The notes: generated by a model from the letters alone, not told the origin. A stretch of 64,000 nucleotides of DNA from JBBATK01 sp039810585 (GCA_039810585.1 JBDHXF010000005.1:1-64000), one strand, 5' to 3'. Positions 8,981 through 17,903 are shown, counted from the stretch's first letter. Numbers and translations: made by a program.

Positions 8981-11900
8981 TTAGTGCGTTACGACAAACT
9001 TTTCAGCCGGATTCGACCTGCCGTCGATGCTGAGGACCACAGAATACATGCCAGCGGGCATCTCGTGGGTGTCAAGAATGACGTTATTGTTATCATCAAG
9101 CGTTTTCATCCCATCGACCAAGGTCACCATTCGTTCACCAAGCAGAGAATACACGTCGATACGGACATGCGCCTGAGCCTGCGTCATGGTGTAGCGAATG
9201 AAGGCGTGCTCGTGACTAGGATTTGGGCTGATCGATAATCCGGTCGGGATTTCCGGATTTTGCTGAACGTCGCTCAAGGGATTAGACGGAGTATCGAAGT
9301 TCGCAATCTTAAAAATATTGCCGCTTAAGTCCGTTATCCAGTAATTCTTATCGCGCGGATCGTACTCCACACCACGAGCATTGATTTCGCTGCCGGTGGC
9401 ATTGATGAGTTCCATTTCGTCCAGTTCTTTCGAGGGATTGCTTACGCTAAACTTCGACAGGTAGGCGCCCACTAAGCCGGAGCCACTGCCAAAATCGGTG
9501 CCCACTTGCAGTAAGTCGCCATTGCCGTCGAGCGACATACAACGTGGACCATAGAACTTCTCAAAACAATTCGGATACGATTTAATGATATCGCCACTTT
9601 CAGGATTACAGAAGTACACATACTGCAATCCGTCTCGCTCGCCAACGATTAATTGACCATTCAAGTATTCCAATCCAATACCATAACTCGCCGGTGAGAT
9701 GAGTGTCCTCAACAGATTTCCCGATGTGTCGATGACCAGGATTTTCGATCCTGAGCCATTATTGGTTGTATTGAGGTGATGGATGTAAAACGTACCGCTT
9801 GAGCGATCCATGGCCATATCGGTAAAGTTCCCGGTATAGCCTGTCGGCATCGGCACTGATTTTTGAATCAATAGGGTGGTTGCATCCAATTTAAAGAGCT
9901 CACCCGTGTAAAAGCTGGTCGTCCAAAGCCCATTATTGCCATCGTAGCTCAAGCCATAGGCCACGTGCGAAAAGGACTGTGTACTCTTCACCGATCCCCG
10001 TTGGAATTCAAGAATGGTGAACGAATTCGAGACAAGTGAAATGGTGGTGTCGCTCTCCTGCGTCACCCGTATACGAGCAAAACCTGTTGGACGGTTTTCG
10101 ATAACGGTACTCATGACGTTGGACACCACGCCGCTCGCCAACCGAACCCAATATTGATTCAGAGTGTCGTACGAAATATCCACCCGAACCGGACCATTAA
10201 ATCCGTGCCATGAAAAGACCATACTCGCCGTTGCCATCACCACATCTCCACCGGTGGGAGCCGTGATTTCAGGCTCTGTGATTTCTTCGGATGGGATGGA
10301 GACTTCCCACATGGAACGACCATGGGTGGCAATGCGAAGCACTCCCTTTTCCTCAAATATTTGCATGTCTTCTACAGGAGCACGTGGGAGTCCCTTGCCG
10401 TAAGGGAACCAGCTTTCGCCTCCATTGTAGGTGGCGAATACGCCAATGTCCGTTCCGGCAAAGATGATTTTTTCATTGTTTCTATACACAGAAAGAGCAT
10501 TGACGGGCACATCAGGCAGCGAACCGCTGATGTCTGTCCAGTGCAGGCCAGCGTCATCGGTCCGAAACACGTGTCCGGTGCCATAACCCGAAAAGCATGC
10601 CCAGGCTACTGTGGTATGAGACTGATCGTGGGTCGGAATGATGTCGCGAACAAAACGCTTTGGCAATCCATTCAACGAAACATTTCTCCATTTCACTCCT
10701 CCGTCACTCGTGGCATATAAGCTGCCGTTGGCATAGCCAACAAAACACAGTTGATCGTCGATCACTGATGCTCCGATGGCGGAGATAAAGGACGATGTGT
10801 CGAGCTTCGGTGAATATGGTGACCATCCCGCTGTCCCTGCCGCTTTGATATAGAGCGCCTTACGACCGCAATAGACAATGGCATTTTCTCGGTCCATGAA
10901 AATTGGTGAGCTCCAATCACCGGATGGATCACTGGCGGGGATGCCAAGAGTGTCGACGTTTGCAAATCCGCTTGCCAGATTGACCACTTTTAAACTTCCA
11001 TTATAATTTTCACAGTAGATAATGTTGGGATTTAAAGGATTTACAGCGACATAAAATCCATCACCTCCCAGAACGCCACGCCAGTCTTGTGAGTCTGTAG
11101 TGCTGCCGGTCGTTCCGTTGTCTTGTGATCCGCCATAGGTTTTATTATCGGCAGAATGATCAATATCCATGGCATAGTACGCCGTCACGGCATATCCATT
11201 ATTCACGGCGAGAAAATCGTCATTCGCCGACGCTCTGCGGAACATTCCTCCGTCGTTTCCGACATATATTTCGTCCGGATTTAAAGGATTAAAGCAGCCG
11301 CACTGTTGATCCGGGTGAACTCCTCCTCCACTGTAGGACTGGGAAATGTTTGACCAGGTTGAGCCACCGTTGGTGGTTTGGTAAAAATCAATACCGGCGA
11401 TAAAAGCAATGTTTGGATTCGTGGGGTGTGTGATCACAAAGTTGTCGTAGTAACCTTGAAAGTTCGATCCAAAAATTGACAGATCATCTTGCATTCGGGC
11501 CGTCCAACTGTTCCCCTTATCGTTGCTCACATACACATAGCCCGAGAAGCGTGTCGTATCACCCGAATACGGACCTTCAATCAAGCAGTACCAACGCGAA
11601 GGATTGGAGGGACACAATTGCACCGACACTCGGCCCATTGAGGACGGAAAACCGCTCGAGCGACTCGTGATCGTTTGTCCACCGTCGTTACTGTAGTATA
11701 CACCTTGACCACTAATTCCTAATACCAGCTCATTTGAGTCGGCAGGGTTGAGGCTGATGTCGGTAATCGCCAGGCGGTTTAGGCGTGTCCAGGTATGTCC
11801 GGCGTCATTAGAACGATACAAACCGGATCCGGATCGCACACCGCCTGCGTACAGAATGTTTGAATTCAAAGGGTGAACGTAAATTTTCGAAAATGCACCA

Positions 11901-12589
11901 ACGGTGGTCAGTCCAAGGAGATGCCACGTTGCGCCAGCATCAGTGGACTTGTAGATGCCGGTTCCCCAGCCATCAGAAATGGGGGAAGCGGGTGCCATTT
12001 CCCCGGTGGCAGCATAGAGAATGTCGGAGTTGTTTGGATCAATCGCCAGCGCGCCCATGCACAGACTATTCTGTGAATCGAACAGTGCAGTCCACGAAGC
12101 GCCATGGTCGGTGCTGCGCCATACTCCCCCACCTGCGGCGGCGGTATAGACCCATCCGTCTTTCTTGGGGTCGCAAACCACGGAGCGGGTGCGTCCTCCA
12201 ATATTTCCCGGACCGATGGATTTCCATTCCGGAGAGGCTGACATGAGTGCTGCTGCACCTTTGCGCTGAAGCATCGATTTCTGTTTAGCAACGGCGCGAT
12301 CTAGGGCACCATCCGGAATCTTATCAAAAGGATATGCACGCTGTCCCCAGAACTCCATTTCACGTCGATAGGGATCGTCGTTCTCTTGAAACTGCTTCAT
12401 ATCGTTTTCCACGCGCAGACCTTGGCCTGGAGAATCTATACCACGAGCTTCTTGCTCGACGCGATCCGCATCCAGGTCATGATTTTTCTTTTGAGCTGAC
12501 CCATGGTTAGCGGCTTGAAGTCCGATGTTGAAACCGCACAGCAGCACGAAACAGGCTAGAGCTGCCTTACAAGTAATGGAGTTCACCAT
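8981..12589 (-). CDS. Secreted BNR/sortilin-like beta-propeller protein with T9SS sorting tail
   Basis: A 1202-residue exported protein. It has an N-terminal signal peptide (res 1-27, ALACFVLLCGFNIGLQA), then many BNR/sialidase-type Asp-box repeats (GGGVWRSTDHGASWTAL, GIYKSTDAGATWHLL, GLYRSNDAGHTWTRL, VYVSNDKGNSWTAR), characteristic of VPS10/sortilin-like multi-bladed propellers. An Ig-like segment follows near residue 780, then a second propeller-like region with Gly/Asp-rich blades. The C-terminal ~80 residues (LSISPNPSHEHAFIRYTM, GERMVTLVDG, MPAGMYSVVLS, EKFVVTH) match the T9SS type A sorting domain, so the protein should be exported across the outer membrane and released or anchored. No glycosidase active site is evident; function unknown. 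Confidence 0.9.
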   Translation of the reverse strand: MVNSITCKAALACFVLLCGFNIGLQAANHGSAQKKNHDLDADRVEQEARGIDSPGQGLRVENDMKQFQENDDPYRREMEFWGQRAYPFDKIPDGALDRAVAKQKSMLQRKGAAALMSASPEWKSIGPGNIGGRTRSVVCDPKKDGWVYTAAAGGGVWRSTDHGASWTALFDSQNSLCMGALAIDPNNSDILYAATGEMAPASPISDGWGTGIYKSTDAGATWHLLGLTTVGAFSKIYVHPLNSNILYAGGVRSGSGLYRSNDAGHTWTRLNRLAITDISLNPADSNELVLGISGQGVYYSNDGGQTITSRSSGFPSSMGRVSVQLCPSNPSRWYCLIEGPYSGDTTRFSGYVYVSNDKGNSWTARMQDDLSIFGSNFQGYYDNFVITHPTNPNIAFIAGIDFYQTTNGGSTWSNISQSYSGGGVHPDQQCGCFNPLNPDEIYVGNDGGMFRRASANDDFLAVNNGYAVTAYYAMDIDHSADNKTYGGSQDNGTTGSTTDSQDWRGVLGGDGFYVAVNPLNPNIIYCENYNGSLKVVNLASGFANVDTLGIPASDPSGDWSSPIFMDRENAIVYCGRKALYIKAAGTAGWSPYSPKLDTSSFISAIGASVIDDQLCFVGYANGSLYATSDGGVKWRNVSLNGLPKRFVRDIIPTHDQSHTTVAWACFSGYGTGHVFRTDDAGLHWTDISGSLPDVPVNALSVYRNNEKIIFAGTDIGVFATYNGGESWFPYGKGLPRAPVEDMQIFEEKGVLRIATHGRSMWEVSIPSEEITEPEITAPTGGDVVMATASMVFSWHGFNGPVRVDISYDTLNQYWVRLASGVVSNVMSTVIENRPTGFARIRVTQESDTTISLVSNSFTILEFQRGSVKSTQSFSHVAYGLSYDGNNGLWTTSFYTGELFKLDATTLLIQKSVPMPTGYTGNFTDMAMDRSSGTFYIHHLNTTNNGSGSKILVIDTSGNLLRTLISPASYGIGLEYLNGQLIVGERDGLQYVYFCNPESGDIIKSYPNCFEKFYGPRCMSLDGNGDLLQVGTDFGSGSGLVGAYLSKFSVSNPSKELDEMELINATGSEINARGVEYDPRDKNYWITDLSGNIFKIANFDTPSNPLSDVQQNPEIPTGLSISPNPSHEHAFIRYTMTQAQAHVRIDVYSLLGERMVTLVDGMKTLDDNNNVILDTHEMPAGMYSVVLSIDGRSNPAEKFVVTH

Positions 12590-12695
12590 AATAGTTCCGT
12601 TGAGGTTAGATACAGTATCTCCAAGCTACTGAGAAGTTTTGACATACCATTGCATTTCGCAGGAGGAAGGCTCAGATCCTGTTATAAACAGCAAA

Positions 12696-12718
12696 CGGCA
12701 ACCTTCTGTAGGTTGCCG
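12696..12718 (-). terminator. Hairpin after the DUF3078 gene
   Basis: CGGCAACCT (12696-12704) and AGGTTGCCG (12710-12718) form a perfect 9-bp stem with a 5-base loop just beyond the stop codon of the minus-strand gene ending at 12742. There is no clear T-run. Confidence 0.55.
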
Positions 12719-12741
12719 CTCCTGTCAGAAAAGAAATCGTT

Positions 12742-13623
12742 CTAAAACTTGTACGACAACCCAATAGCCAAGACGTCTCGAATTTGGGTCGCAGGCCCAC
12801 TCGTTCCATCGTTTCGTAGGACCACCGTGTTGGGATCGTATATCACATCAAGCGCAAAAGTGGCGTTCACATAGTCGTTCACTTTCATACTGAGTAATGT
12901 GTTCCAATTGACAAGGTTTTCCGTGATGCTCTTATACGGAGCAAATGAATTGAGCTTCGATTCTATGGTGACATTTTTCATCACGTCCATTTTGAAGCTG
13001 ACACTCAGCAGGGCACCAAGGTCCGACTTAATGGTCTTACCGGAATCCACACCAAACGCACGATAACGGTTTAAAGAGTCATCCGCCACGATCAACAGTT
13101 TGTTCGACAGCGGTGCAAGAGTAATAGACAGATACGATTCCGGCGTGTAGGTCAAACCAAGACCAAGAATCACGTTTGCCGGGGCAAAAATGTTTGAGAT
13201 TCTTTGCGTAGGCTTTCCGGTACTGTCGTTGTAGGCCAAGCCCTCGGCTATCTGAGTCCGTAAATCCAACAAGGCCGAGTAACTGAGTTGATCCGTGGCC
13301 TTCAAATTGTACTTGGACGCTAGGTTCAATTTGTCGTCGCTCTTTCGATAATCCTGCTTGCCAAGCTTTGTTTGGCCGTAGCCCACATCCAAACTGTTTT
13401 GCCAGTTGGCATTTTGCTCTATCAAATTGGCAGCGTAGCTAAACAATCCTCCAATTGCCACGGTGTTCTGTCCACCACCTGCCCAGTTACTGAGATTCAC
13501 CATCGAAAAATTCACACCGACAATTCCGCTGGTTTTCCAGCCCAAGGAATCCGCGGCGTCAGCCGCATGAAGAAAAATCACACTGAAAAGGCAACCCACA
13601 ATGTATAGACTTGCTTTACGCAT
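12742..13623 (-). CDS. DUF3078-family outer-membrane protein
   Basis: A 293-residue protein with a signal peptide (LYIVGCLFSVIFLHAADA). Its mature start (GWKTSGIVGVNFSMVNLSNWAGGGQNTVAIGG) and alternating amphipathic strands to a terminal ...AIGLSYKF are typical of the DUF3078 family found across Bacteroidota and relatives. It is predicted to be an outer-membrane beta-barrel; no activity is established for the family. The start at 13623 is chosen because CTAAGGAG lies 8 bases upstream and the signal peptide begins there, although the frame extends 25 codons further. It forms its own unit between hairpins at 12696-12718 and 13700-13737. Confidence 0.8.
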   Translation of the reverse strand: MRKASLYIVGCLFSVIFLHAADAADSLGWKTSGIVGVNFSMVNLSNWAGGGQNTVAIGGLFSYAANLIEQNANWQNSLDVGYGQTKLGKQDYRKSDDKLNLASKYNLKATDQLSYSALLDLRTQIAEGLAYNDSTGKPTQRISNIFAPANVILGLGLTYTPESYLSITLAPLSNKLLIVADDSLNRYRAFGVDSGKTIKSDLGALLSVSFKMDVMKNVTIESKLNSFAPYKSITENLVNWNTLLSMKVNDYVNATFALDVIYDPNTVVLRNDGTSGPATQIRDVLAIGLSYKF

Positions 13624-13699
13624 AGCGCTCTCCTTAGTGAAACACACCAGTCCCCGCTCAGCAGAACCGACAGGGCACCATTCGAACTTGCCAAACAAA

Positions 13700-13737
13700 A
13701 CAATGAGTTGAGTGGTTTCACCCGCTCAACTCATTGT
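13700..13737 (-). terminator. Rho-independent terminator of mscL
   Basis: ACAATGAGTTGAG (13700-13712) pairs with CTCAACTCATTGT (13725-13737). On the minus strand it is followed by a T-rich tract (TTTTGTTTGG), directly after the mscL stop. Confidence 0.8.
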
Positions 13738-13753
13738 AAAACCTTCGATAACC

Positions 13754-14053
13754 TCAGGACTCCTTCTTATCCATCCGAGCTTTCAGCTTGTTCATCGGGC
13801 GTACAAAAATGAAGAACAGCACAGCTGCGGTAATGAGGAAGTTGATGAACGCTGTAATCACTAAACCAACGTCCAAAGGACCAAGCTTTAGTCCTACACC
13901 ACCCGGACCAAACATGTTAATAATTGGCTCAACAAAGCCCTTGGTAAACGCATCGACGACTTTTCCAAATGAGGCTCCGAGCAAGAGACCAACGGCAAGG
14001 TCAACCACGTTGCCTTGCATGATAAAGGTTTTGAATTCACCCATCATCGACAT
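13754..14053 (-). CDS. mscL: Large-conductance mechanosensitive channel MscL
   Basis: A compact MscL of 99 residues that releases solutes on hypo-osmotic shock. The signature amphipathic N-helix and first membrane segment are clear (FKTFIMQGNVVDLAVGLLLG, ASFGKVVDAFTKGFVEP), as is TM2 (VITAFINFLITAAVLFFIFV) and a short charged C-terminal tail (LKARMDKKES). The usual length is about 125-150 residues; here the periplasmic loop between the helices is short and the C-terminal helix is reduced. ATG at 14053 is preceded by TTTTTAGGAG, a good ribosome site; upstream in-frame codons lack family similarity. It is transcribed away from the double-glycine peptide gene. Confidence 0.9.
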   Translation of the reverse strand: MSMMGEFKTFIMQGNVVDLAVGLLLGASFGKVVDAFTKGFVEPIINMFGPGGVGLKLGPLDVGLVITAFINFLITAAVLFFIFVRPMNKLKARMDKKES

Positions 14054-14215
14054 GGTGATACTCCTAAAAAGTGTAAAATACTCCCCTGACTGCCCTATCC
14101 CCGACAAAGCTGACGAGCAGCGTGTTGCCAACAATATAAAACAATCTTTAAGAGATGTTACTATCCTGATGTCCTGAATGTTCCCGCAAAATTCTATTTG
14201 TACGATACCTCACAC

Positions 14216-14257
14216 TCTCCTAAGTTTGTAGGAGACAGTCTGACAAGTCTGTCAGAC
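14216..14257 (+). promoter_or_regulatory. Two adjacent inverted repeats upstream of the double-glycine peptide gene
   Basis: TCTCCTA (14216-14222)/TAGGAGA (14229-14235) with a 6-base spacer, and GTCTGACA (14238-14245)/TGTCAGAC (14250-14257) with a 4-base spacer, sit in tandem about 40-80 bases before the peptide start codon. They could be operators for a dimeric regulator or stem-loops in the 5' leader. No regulator can be named. Confidence 0.5.
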
Positions 14258-14294
14258 GTCAGAAAGGATTTTCACTTCATTCAAGGAGGAAGGT

Positions 14295-14420
14295 ATGAAC
14301 CTTCAGGATCTCGGCCTTGAAACCATGTCAACGGAAGAAATGGAATCCGTTCGTGGTGGATGGCAGTACATTTGGTACGACTATGAGGAAAATGCGCCGA
14401 AACCTACTACTGGTAAGTAA
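14295..14420 (+). CDS. Double-glycine leader peptide precursor (bacteriocin/RiPP-like), 41 aa
   Basis: A small gene with an excellent ribosome site (AAGGAGG six bases before ATG) and TAA stop. The product splits into a 22-residue leader, MNLQDLGLETMSTEEMESVR followed by GG, and a 19-residue core, WQYIWYDYEENAPKPTTGK. The leader matches the double-glycine class used by C39-peptidase ABC exporters and by the GG-type natural-product precursors of Bacteroidota: a conserved L..L...MS.EEM..V.GG pattern. The core is Trp/Tyr-rich and acidic, with no Cys, so lanthionine or disulphide chemistry is excluded. No transporter, peptidase or modifying enzyme lies nearby in the window. It is flanked by upstream inverted repeats and a terminator, which supports a free-standing expressed gene. 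Role (signal, toxin or structural peptide) unknown. Confidence 0.75.
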   Translation: MNLQDLGLETMSTEEMESVRGGWQYIWYDYEENAPKPTTGK

Positions 14421-14519
14421 GGTTCAGCCATCTTCTCATCCGGACGCAGCCGGGTACCACGTGCTCCTTTGCTGGTTCTGTCGCATTGTCGACTCAGACC
14501 GAAAAGGGTCATAAAAGCA

Positions 14520-14555
14520 AAGCGCCTGTTTTTCCCCGAATTGCAGGCGCTTTTT
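14520..14555 (+). terminator. Rho-independent terminator of the double-glycine peptide gene
   Basis: AAGCGCCTG (14520-14528) pairs with CAGGCGCTT (14544-14552), followed by a T-run (14551-14555). The ~100 bases between the peptide stop and this hairpin contain no ATG-started frame in the same direction. Confidence 0.85.
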
Positions 14556-14612
14556 GTATGTCCCACGTATTCAATCGCCGTCAACTCTTTTGACCACACA
14601 CTGAACCTCTGT

Positions 14613-15653
14613 ATGTCCTTCGAACTTCTCAAAACTCTGTGCGCAACTCCGGCTATTCCCGGCCGCGAATCCACATTTCGTCAGCTCGTTCATCAACATC
14701 TCGCACCCATTGCCGACGAACATTGGGTAGATGCCATGGGCAATGCCTTCTATCGTAGAAAAGGTCGTTCTGCTTCGGCACGAAAAATCATGATCGCCGC
14801 TCACATGGATGAGATTTCCTTTGTTGTGCGTTACATTTCGAAGGAAGGTTTTCTCTACTTCCAAACACTTGGTGGTTTTGACCCCAGGGTGCTTATCGCT
14901 CAGCGGGTGAAGATCTATGGCCGAGAGCTAATGGATGGCGTGATTGGTATTAAACCGACGCACTTTACAACGCCCGAGGAGCGTAATAAAGTCACTGCTC
15001 TCGAGGATTTGTTTATCGATGTCGGTCTGGATGCGGATCGCGTTCGAGCGTTGGTTCGTGTTGGTGATTGTATTACTCTGGAGCGCGAGCTCATCCCGAT
15101 GGGCGATTTCTATACCGGTAAAACACTCGACGATCGTGTTGGCGTGTACACCATGATTGAGGCCTTTCGATCCTTTAGTGGTAGCGAGGATGATGTGTAT
15201 GCCGTTGCGACGGTACAAGAAGAAGTCGGGGTACGCGGTGCTAAAGCTGCGGCGTTTGGTCTCAATCCCGACATCGGCATTGCAATCGATATCACCATTG
15301 CAGCAGACATCCCCGGCGTAGAAGACCGTAACCACTGCGTTCGCTGCGGCGAGGGCACCGGCATTAAAATTCTCGACTCCTACAGCATCTCACACTTTGG
15401 CCTCGTTGAGTTTCTTCGCACACTCAGTGAAGAGCAAGGGATTAAGCACCAAATGGAAGTCCTGCCAAAGGGCGGTACCGATGCGGGAGGAATGCAACTT
15501 AGTCGCGCAGGAATTCCGGTAGCGACCATCTCTATTCCCTGCCGCTATACGCACACCGTCATCGAATCTGTTCACGCATCCGATGTGCAAGCCTCGATCG
15601 ACTTAACGCGTGCATTCCTGGAACATTCGCACCTCTTTCGCGTGGATGCCTGA
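14613..15653 (+). CDS. M42 family metallo-aminopeptidase
   Basis: A 346-residue cytosolic di-zinc aminopeptidase of the M42 (glutamyl aminopeptidase/TET) family that trims peptides. Metal ligands and catalytic residues are all visible: AAHMDEISF (His, Asp), GKTLDDRVGVY (bridging Asp), TVQEEVGVRGA (general-base Glu pair), AIDITIAADIPG (Asp) and the C-terminal TDAGGMQLSRAGIP ... RYTHTVIESVH (His). The start is placed at ATG 14613 (MSFELLKTLCATPAIPGRES), which matches the family start; a longer frame would run into the terminator of the preceding gene. No operon partner. Confidence 0.92.
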   Translation: MSFELLKTLCATPAIPGRESTFRQLVHQHLAPIADEHWVDAMGNAFYRRKGRSASARKIMIAAHMDEISFVVRYISKEGFLYFQTLGGFDPRVLIAQRVKIYGRELMDGVIGIKPTHFTTPEERNKVTALEDLFIDVGLDADRVRALVRVGDCITLERELIPMGDFYTGKTLDDRVGVYTMIEAFRSFSGSEDDVYAVATVQEEVGVRGAKAAAFGLNPDIGIAIDITIAADIPGVEDRNHCVRCGEGTGIKILDSYSISHFGLVEFLRTLSEEQGIKHQMEVLPKGGTDAGGMQLSRAGIPVATISIPCRYTHTVIESVHASDVQASIDLTRAFLEHSHLFRVDA

Positions 15654-15735
15654 TCGAGTTCACTCGCATCGTACATGAGGAGAGTATAATGATGAACTCT
15701 GATGTGCGGTGAAACTCTGGATTGCTCGCAGTGTA

Positions 15736-16677
15736 TTAGGGCTTCTTTTGGGAGTTCCGCGCTTTCCTCTGCGTTGATGAGGAGTGCGTTGTTGCTTTGC
15801 GGGAGCTTGGTGCAGTCTTGTCTGTGCCCACAGCCTCTGCCTTACCGCCATGGAAATGCCGGATCTCGGTATATCCACTGTTGGACCCGAAGAGCATATC
15901 TCGGCCGTCGCTCGACCGCACTTGCCAAACAAAACTCTTAGCACTCAGGGAATCGGGAACGGTCCAATCGAAGTGACACTCGTTGTCGATCAAGGTATCG
16001 ACCACCGGTCGATGCGTTCGCACGACTTGCGCGGCATAGGCATCCGCTTCCTTCGTGAATATTTTGAGCTGATACTGACAGTACCGCGGCTTGGGCTGAA
16101 TTCCAGTCCACGAAAAACGTACCCCCCGCCCATTATGAAGAACCGCGCCATCAGCCGGCTCCGAGAGACTGTTGTCATGGTAGTGAAAAACCGTGCTCGG
16201 CACACAATTGGCCGCCGACAAAGCGGTCTGTCGTGTTGGATCGAACACATTAATACAAATGCGAATCGGACCGTCGTCCGTGTCAAAGCCATTCGTCAGC
16301 TCTGCGTGCTTGGAGTGTGGGTGTTGAACACGCAAACATCCTAGTATTTCAGCGGCACTCACATCACGCGAAGCGTGGGGAGCGATTGACCGAACGCCTT
16401 GCGCTTTCGCCGGAGCAGCCAAGACATTTTCGTTGTTGAGAATAGTTGGCTCCATGACGAACATCACTGCCGTATCAGCAGTGTTGGTCAGAGTTAGGTG
16501 AAGCTGATCATAGCGTGACCATTCCTCCATTTGGTTGCTGAGGATTGAGTCGACCCTAATGCGACACTGTAGCGGATACGTTTGGGATCGGAGAGTCGGC
16601 CCGGCGAGCACACACAATCCGAAAAGTGCGAGAATTGTCAGAATTTTACGAACGAAGTACCTGGGGTTTAGTATCAT
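15736..16677 (-). CDS. Exported protein of unknown function with basic C-terminal tail
   Basis: A 313-residue protein that I cannot assign to a family. A signal peptide (res ~8-30, LTILALFGLCVLAGPTLRSQ) is followed by a beta-rich region with WSRYDQLHLTLTNTADTAV, then a segment like fibronectin-type repeats (SEPADGAVLHNGRGVRFSW) and WQVRSSDGRDMLFG. Such layouts occur in FCB-group envelope proteins. The last ~35 residues are Ser/Thr/Lys/Arg-rich with no hydrophobic core. ATG at 16677 is chosen because it begins the signal peptide; a longer frame would overlap the divergent isomerase gene. The 48-base gap to that gene must hold both promoters. Confidence 0.65.
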   Translation of the reverse strand: MILNPRYFVRKILTILALFGLCVLAGPTLRSQTYPLQCRIRVDSILSNQMEEWSRYDQLHLTLTNTADTAVMFVMEPTILNNENVLAAPAKAQGVRSIAPHASRDVSAAEILGCLRVQHPHSKHAELTNGFDTDDGPIRICINVFDPTRQTALSAANCVPSTVFHYHDNSLSEPADGAVLHNGRGVRFSWTGIQPKPRYCQYQLKIFTKEADAYAAQVVRTHRPVVDTLIDNECHFDWTVPDSLSAKSFVWQVRSSDGRDMLFGSNSGYTEIRHFHGGKAEAVGTDKTAPSSRKATTHSSSTQRKARNSQKKP

Positions 16678-16725
16678 TGTAGGCATACACAAATATACTT
16701 GACATCGCTTTGAAAGGAAGGACTC

Positions 16726-17805
16726 ATGGCAAGCAACGACACTCTGTTTAACGCCGATAAGGCGAATATGTATAATGTCCTGCTCACGTTTCCCGAGCAG
16801 GTCCGTCACGCAATCAGCATTGGCGAAGAAGCACCCTCCTTCAAGAAGAAACCAAAGTCAGACAACATCCTCGTGCTTGGCCTCGGCGGTTCCGCAATCG
16901 GTGGTGACCTGGCGCGTTCCTACTGCGCCGCCACCAAAGGTGCTGATCATTTGCACATAGGCGTGTCACGCACGTACTCACTGCCGGCCTACGTCAACAA
17001 GAAAACGACGATCATTACCAGCTCGTACAGCGGTGACACCGAAGAGACGCTCAGTGCTTTTGATGAAGCACGCAAAAAGACGGAAAATATTTTGTGCATC
17101 TCCACCGGCGGCAAGCTTACGGATCGTGCCAATAAACTCAAGTTTCCGGTGATTGCTATTCCCAAAGGTTTTCAACCACGATGCGCTCTCGGCTACAGTT
17201 TCTTTCCTTTGTTGATGACCCTTATGAAACATCCCGGGGTGAGCGCCGCGGCTCGAAAGACCACTGAAAAAGGAATGAATGAAGTTGTTGAACTCTTAGA
17301 CCGCTTGTCCGAACAATACGCCCAACCATCGTCCAAGAAGAATCTGGCCCTGCAACTAGCAACGAAGCTACATGGCACTGCACCGGTAGTCTACTCCTCT
17401 GCTGAGCGCATGGATGCAGTCAATCTGCGCTGGCGAGGACAAATCCAAGAGAATGCCAAGAACGTTGCCTTTGGTCACGTCCTTCCGGAAATGAATCACA
17501 ACGAAATCAATGGATGGGCGTATCCGAAGTCCAACAAAAACAACTTTAGCGTTGTACTCCTGCGCGATCGCGACGATCATCCACGAGTATCAATTCGATT
17601 TGATGCCTTGAAGGACATCCTCAAAAAGCAAGTCAAAAACATTCATGAGATTCGCGGCGAAGGCAACACCCTGCTGGGTCGTATGTTCAGCTCTATCTAT
17701 CTGGGCGATTGGGTCAGTTTCTACCTGGCTATGCTCAACGGTGTAGATCCGACTCCGGTACCCGTGATCATGCAGCTCAAGGCACTGCTGGCGGCCAAGA
17801 AATAG
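16726..17805 (+). CDS. Bifunctional phosphoglucose/phosphomannose isomerase
   Basis: A 359-residue SIS-fold isomerase interconverting glucose-6-phosphate and mannose-6-phosphate with fructose-6-phosphate. It has two SIS domains: the first carries GLGGSAIGGDLARSY and TSSYSGDTEETLSAF (sugar-phosphate binding), and the C-terminal half carries the family signature QIQENAKNVAFGHVLPEMNH ending in NEINGW. Length is normal for the PGI/PMI family. ATG 16726 has AAGGAAGG nine bases upstream. Mannose-6-phosphate from this enzyme is the precursor of GDP-mannose, the substrate of the dehydratase encoded at 49190-50338, so the two may share a surface-polysaccharide pathway even though they are not linked. 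Confidence 0.92.
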   Translation: MASNDTLFNADKANMYNVLLTFPEQVRHAISIGEEAPSFKKKPKSDNILVLGLGGSAIGGDLARSYCAATKGADHLHIGVSRTYSLPAYVNKKTTIITSSYSGDTEETLSAFDEARKKTENILCISTGGKLTDRANKLKFPVIAIPKGFQPRCALGYSFFPLLMTLMKHPGVSAAARKTTEKGMNEVVELLDRLSEQYAQPSSKKNLALQLATKLHGTAPVVYSSAERMDAVNLRWRGQIQENAKNVAFGHVLPEMNHNEINGWAYPKSNKNNFSVVLLRDRDDHPRVSIRFDALKDILKKQVKNIHEIRGEGNTLLGRMFSSIYLGDWVSFYLAMLNGVDPTPVPVIMQLKALLAAKK

Positions 17806-17874
17806 ACGTCGACTCTACTCAGCGTTTCTTCATTACCCTCTTCGGTCCGCAGACGGTCGTTCATCTGACTTTTA

Positions 17875-17903
17875 ATACGCGGGGCGCTTTGCGCCTCGCG
17901 TAT
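17875..17903 (+). terminator. Hairpin after the PGI/PMI gene
   Basis: ATACGCG/CGCGTAT and GGCGC/GCGCC form a nearly perfect stem (one G-T pair) around a TTT loop, 70 bases past the isomerase stop and before the next gene. There is only a short T-rich tail (TATCATAATCTT). Confidence 0.6.

Noticed and set aside
15689..15712. Seven-codon frame (MMNSDVR) with a good ribosome site AGGAGAG
   Set aside because: Very short, lies between two convergent genes, and no regulatory context such as attenuation hairpins.
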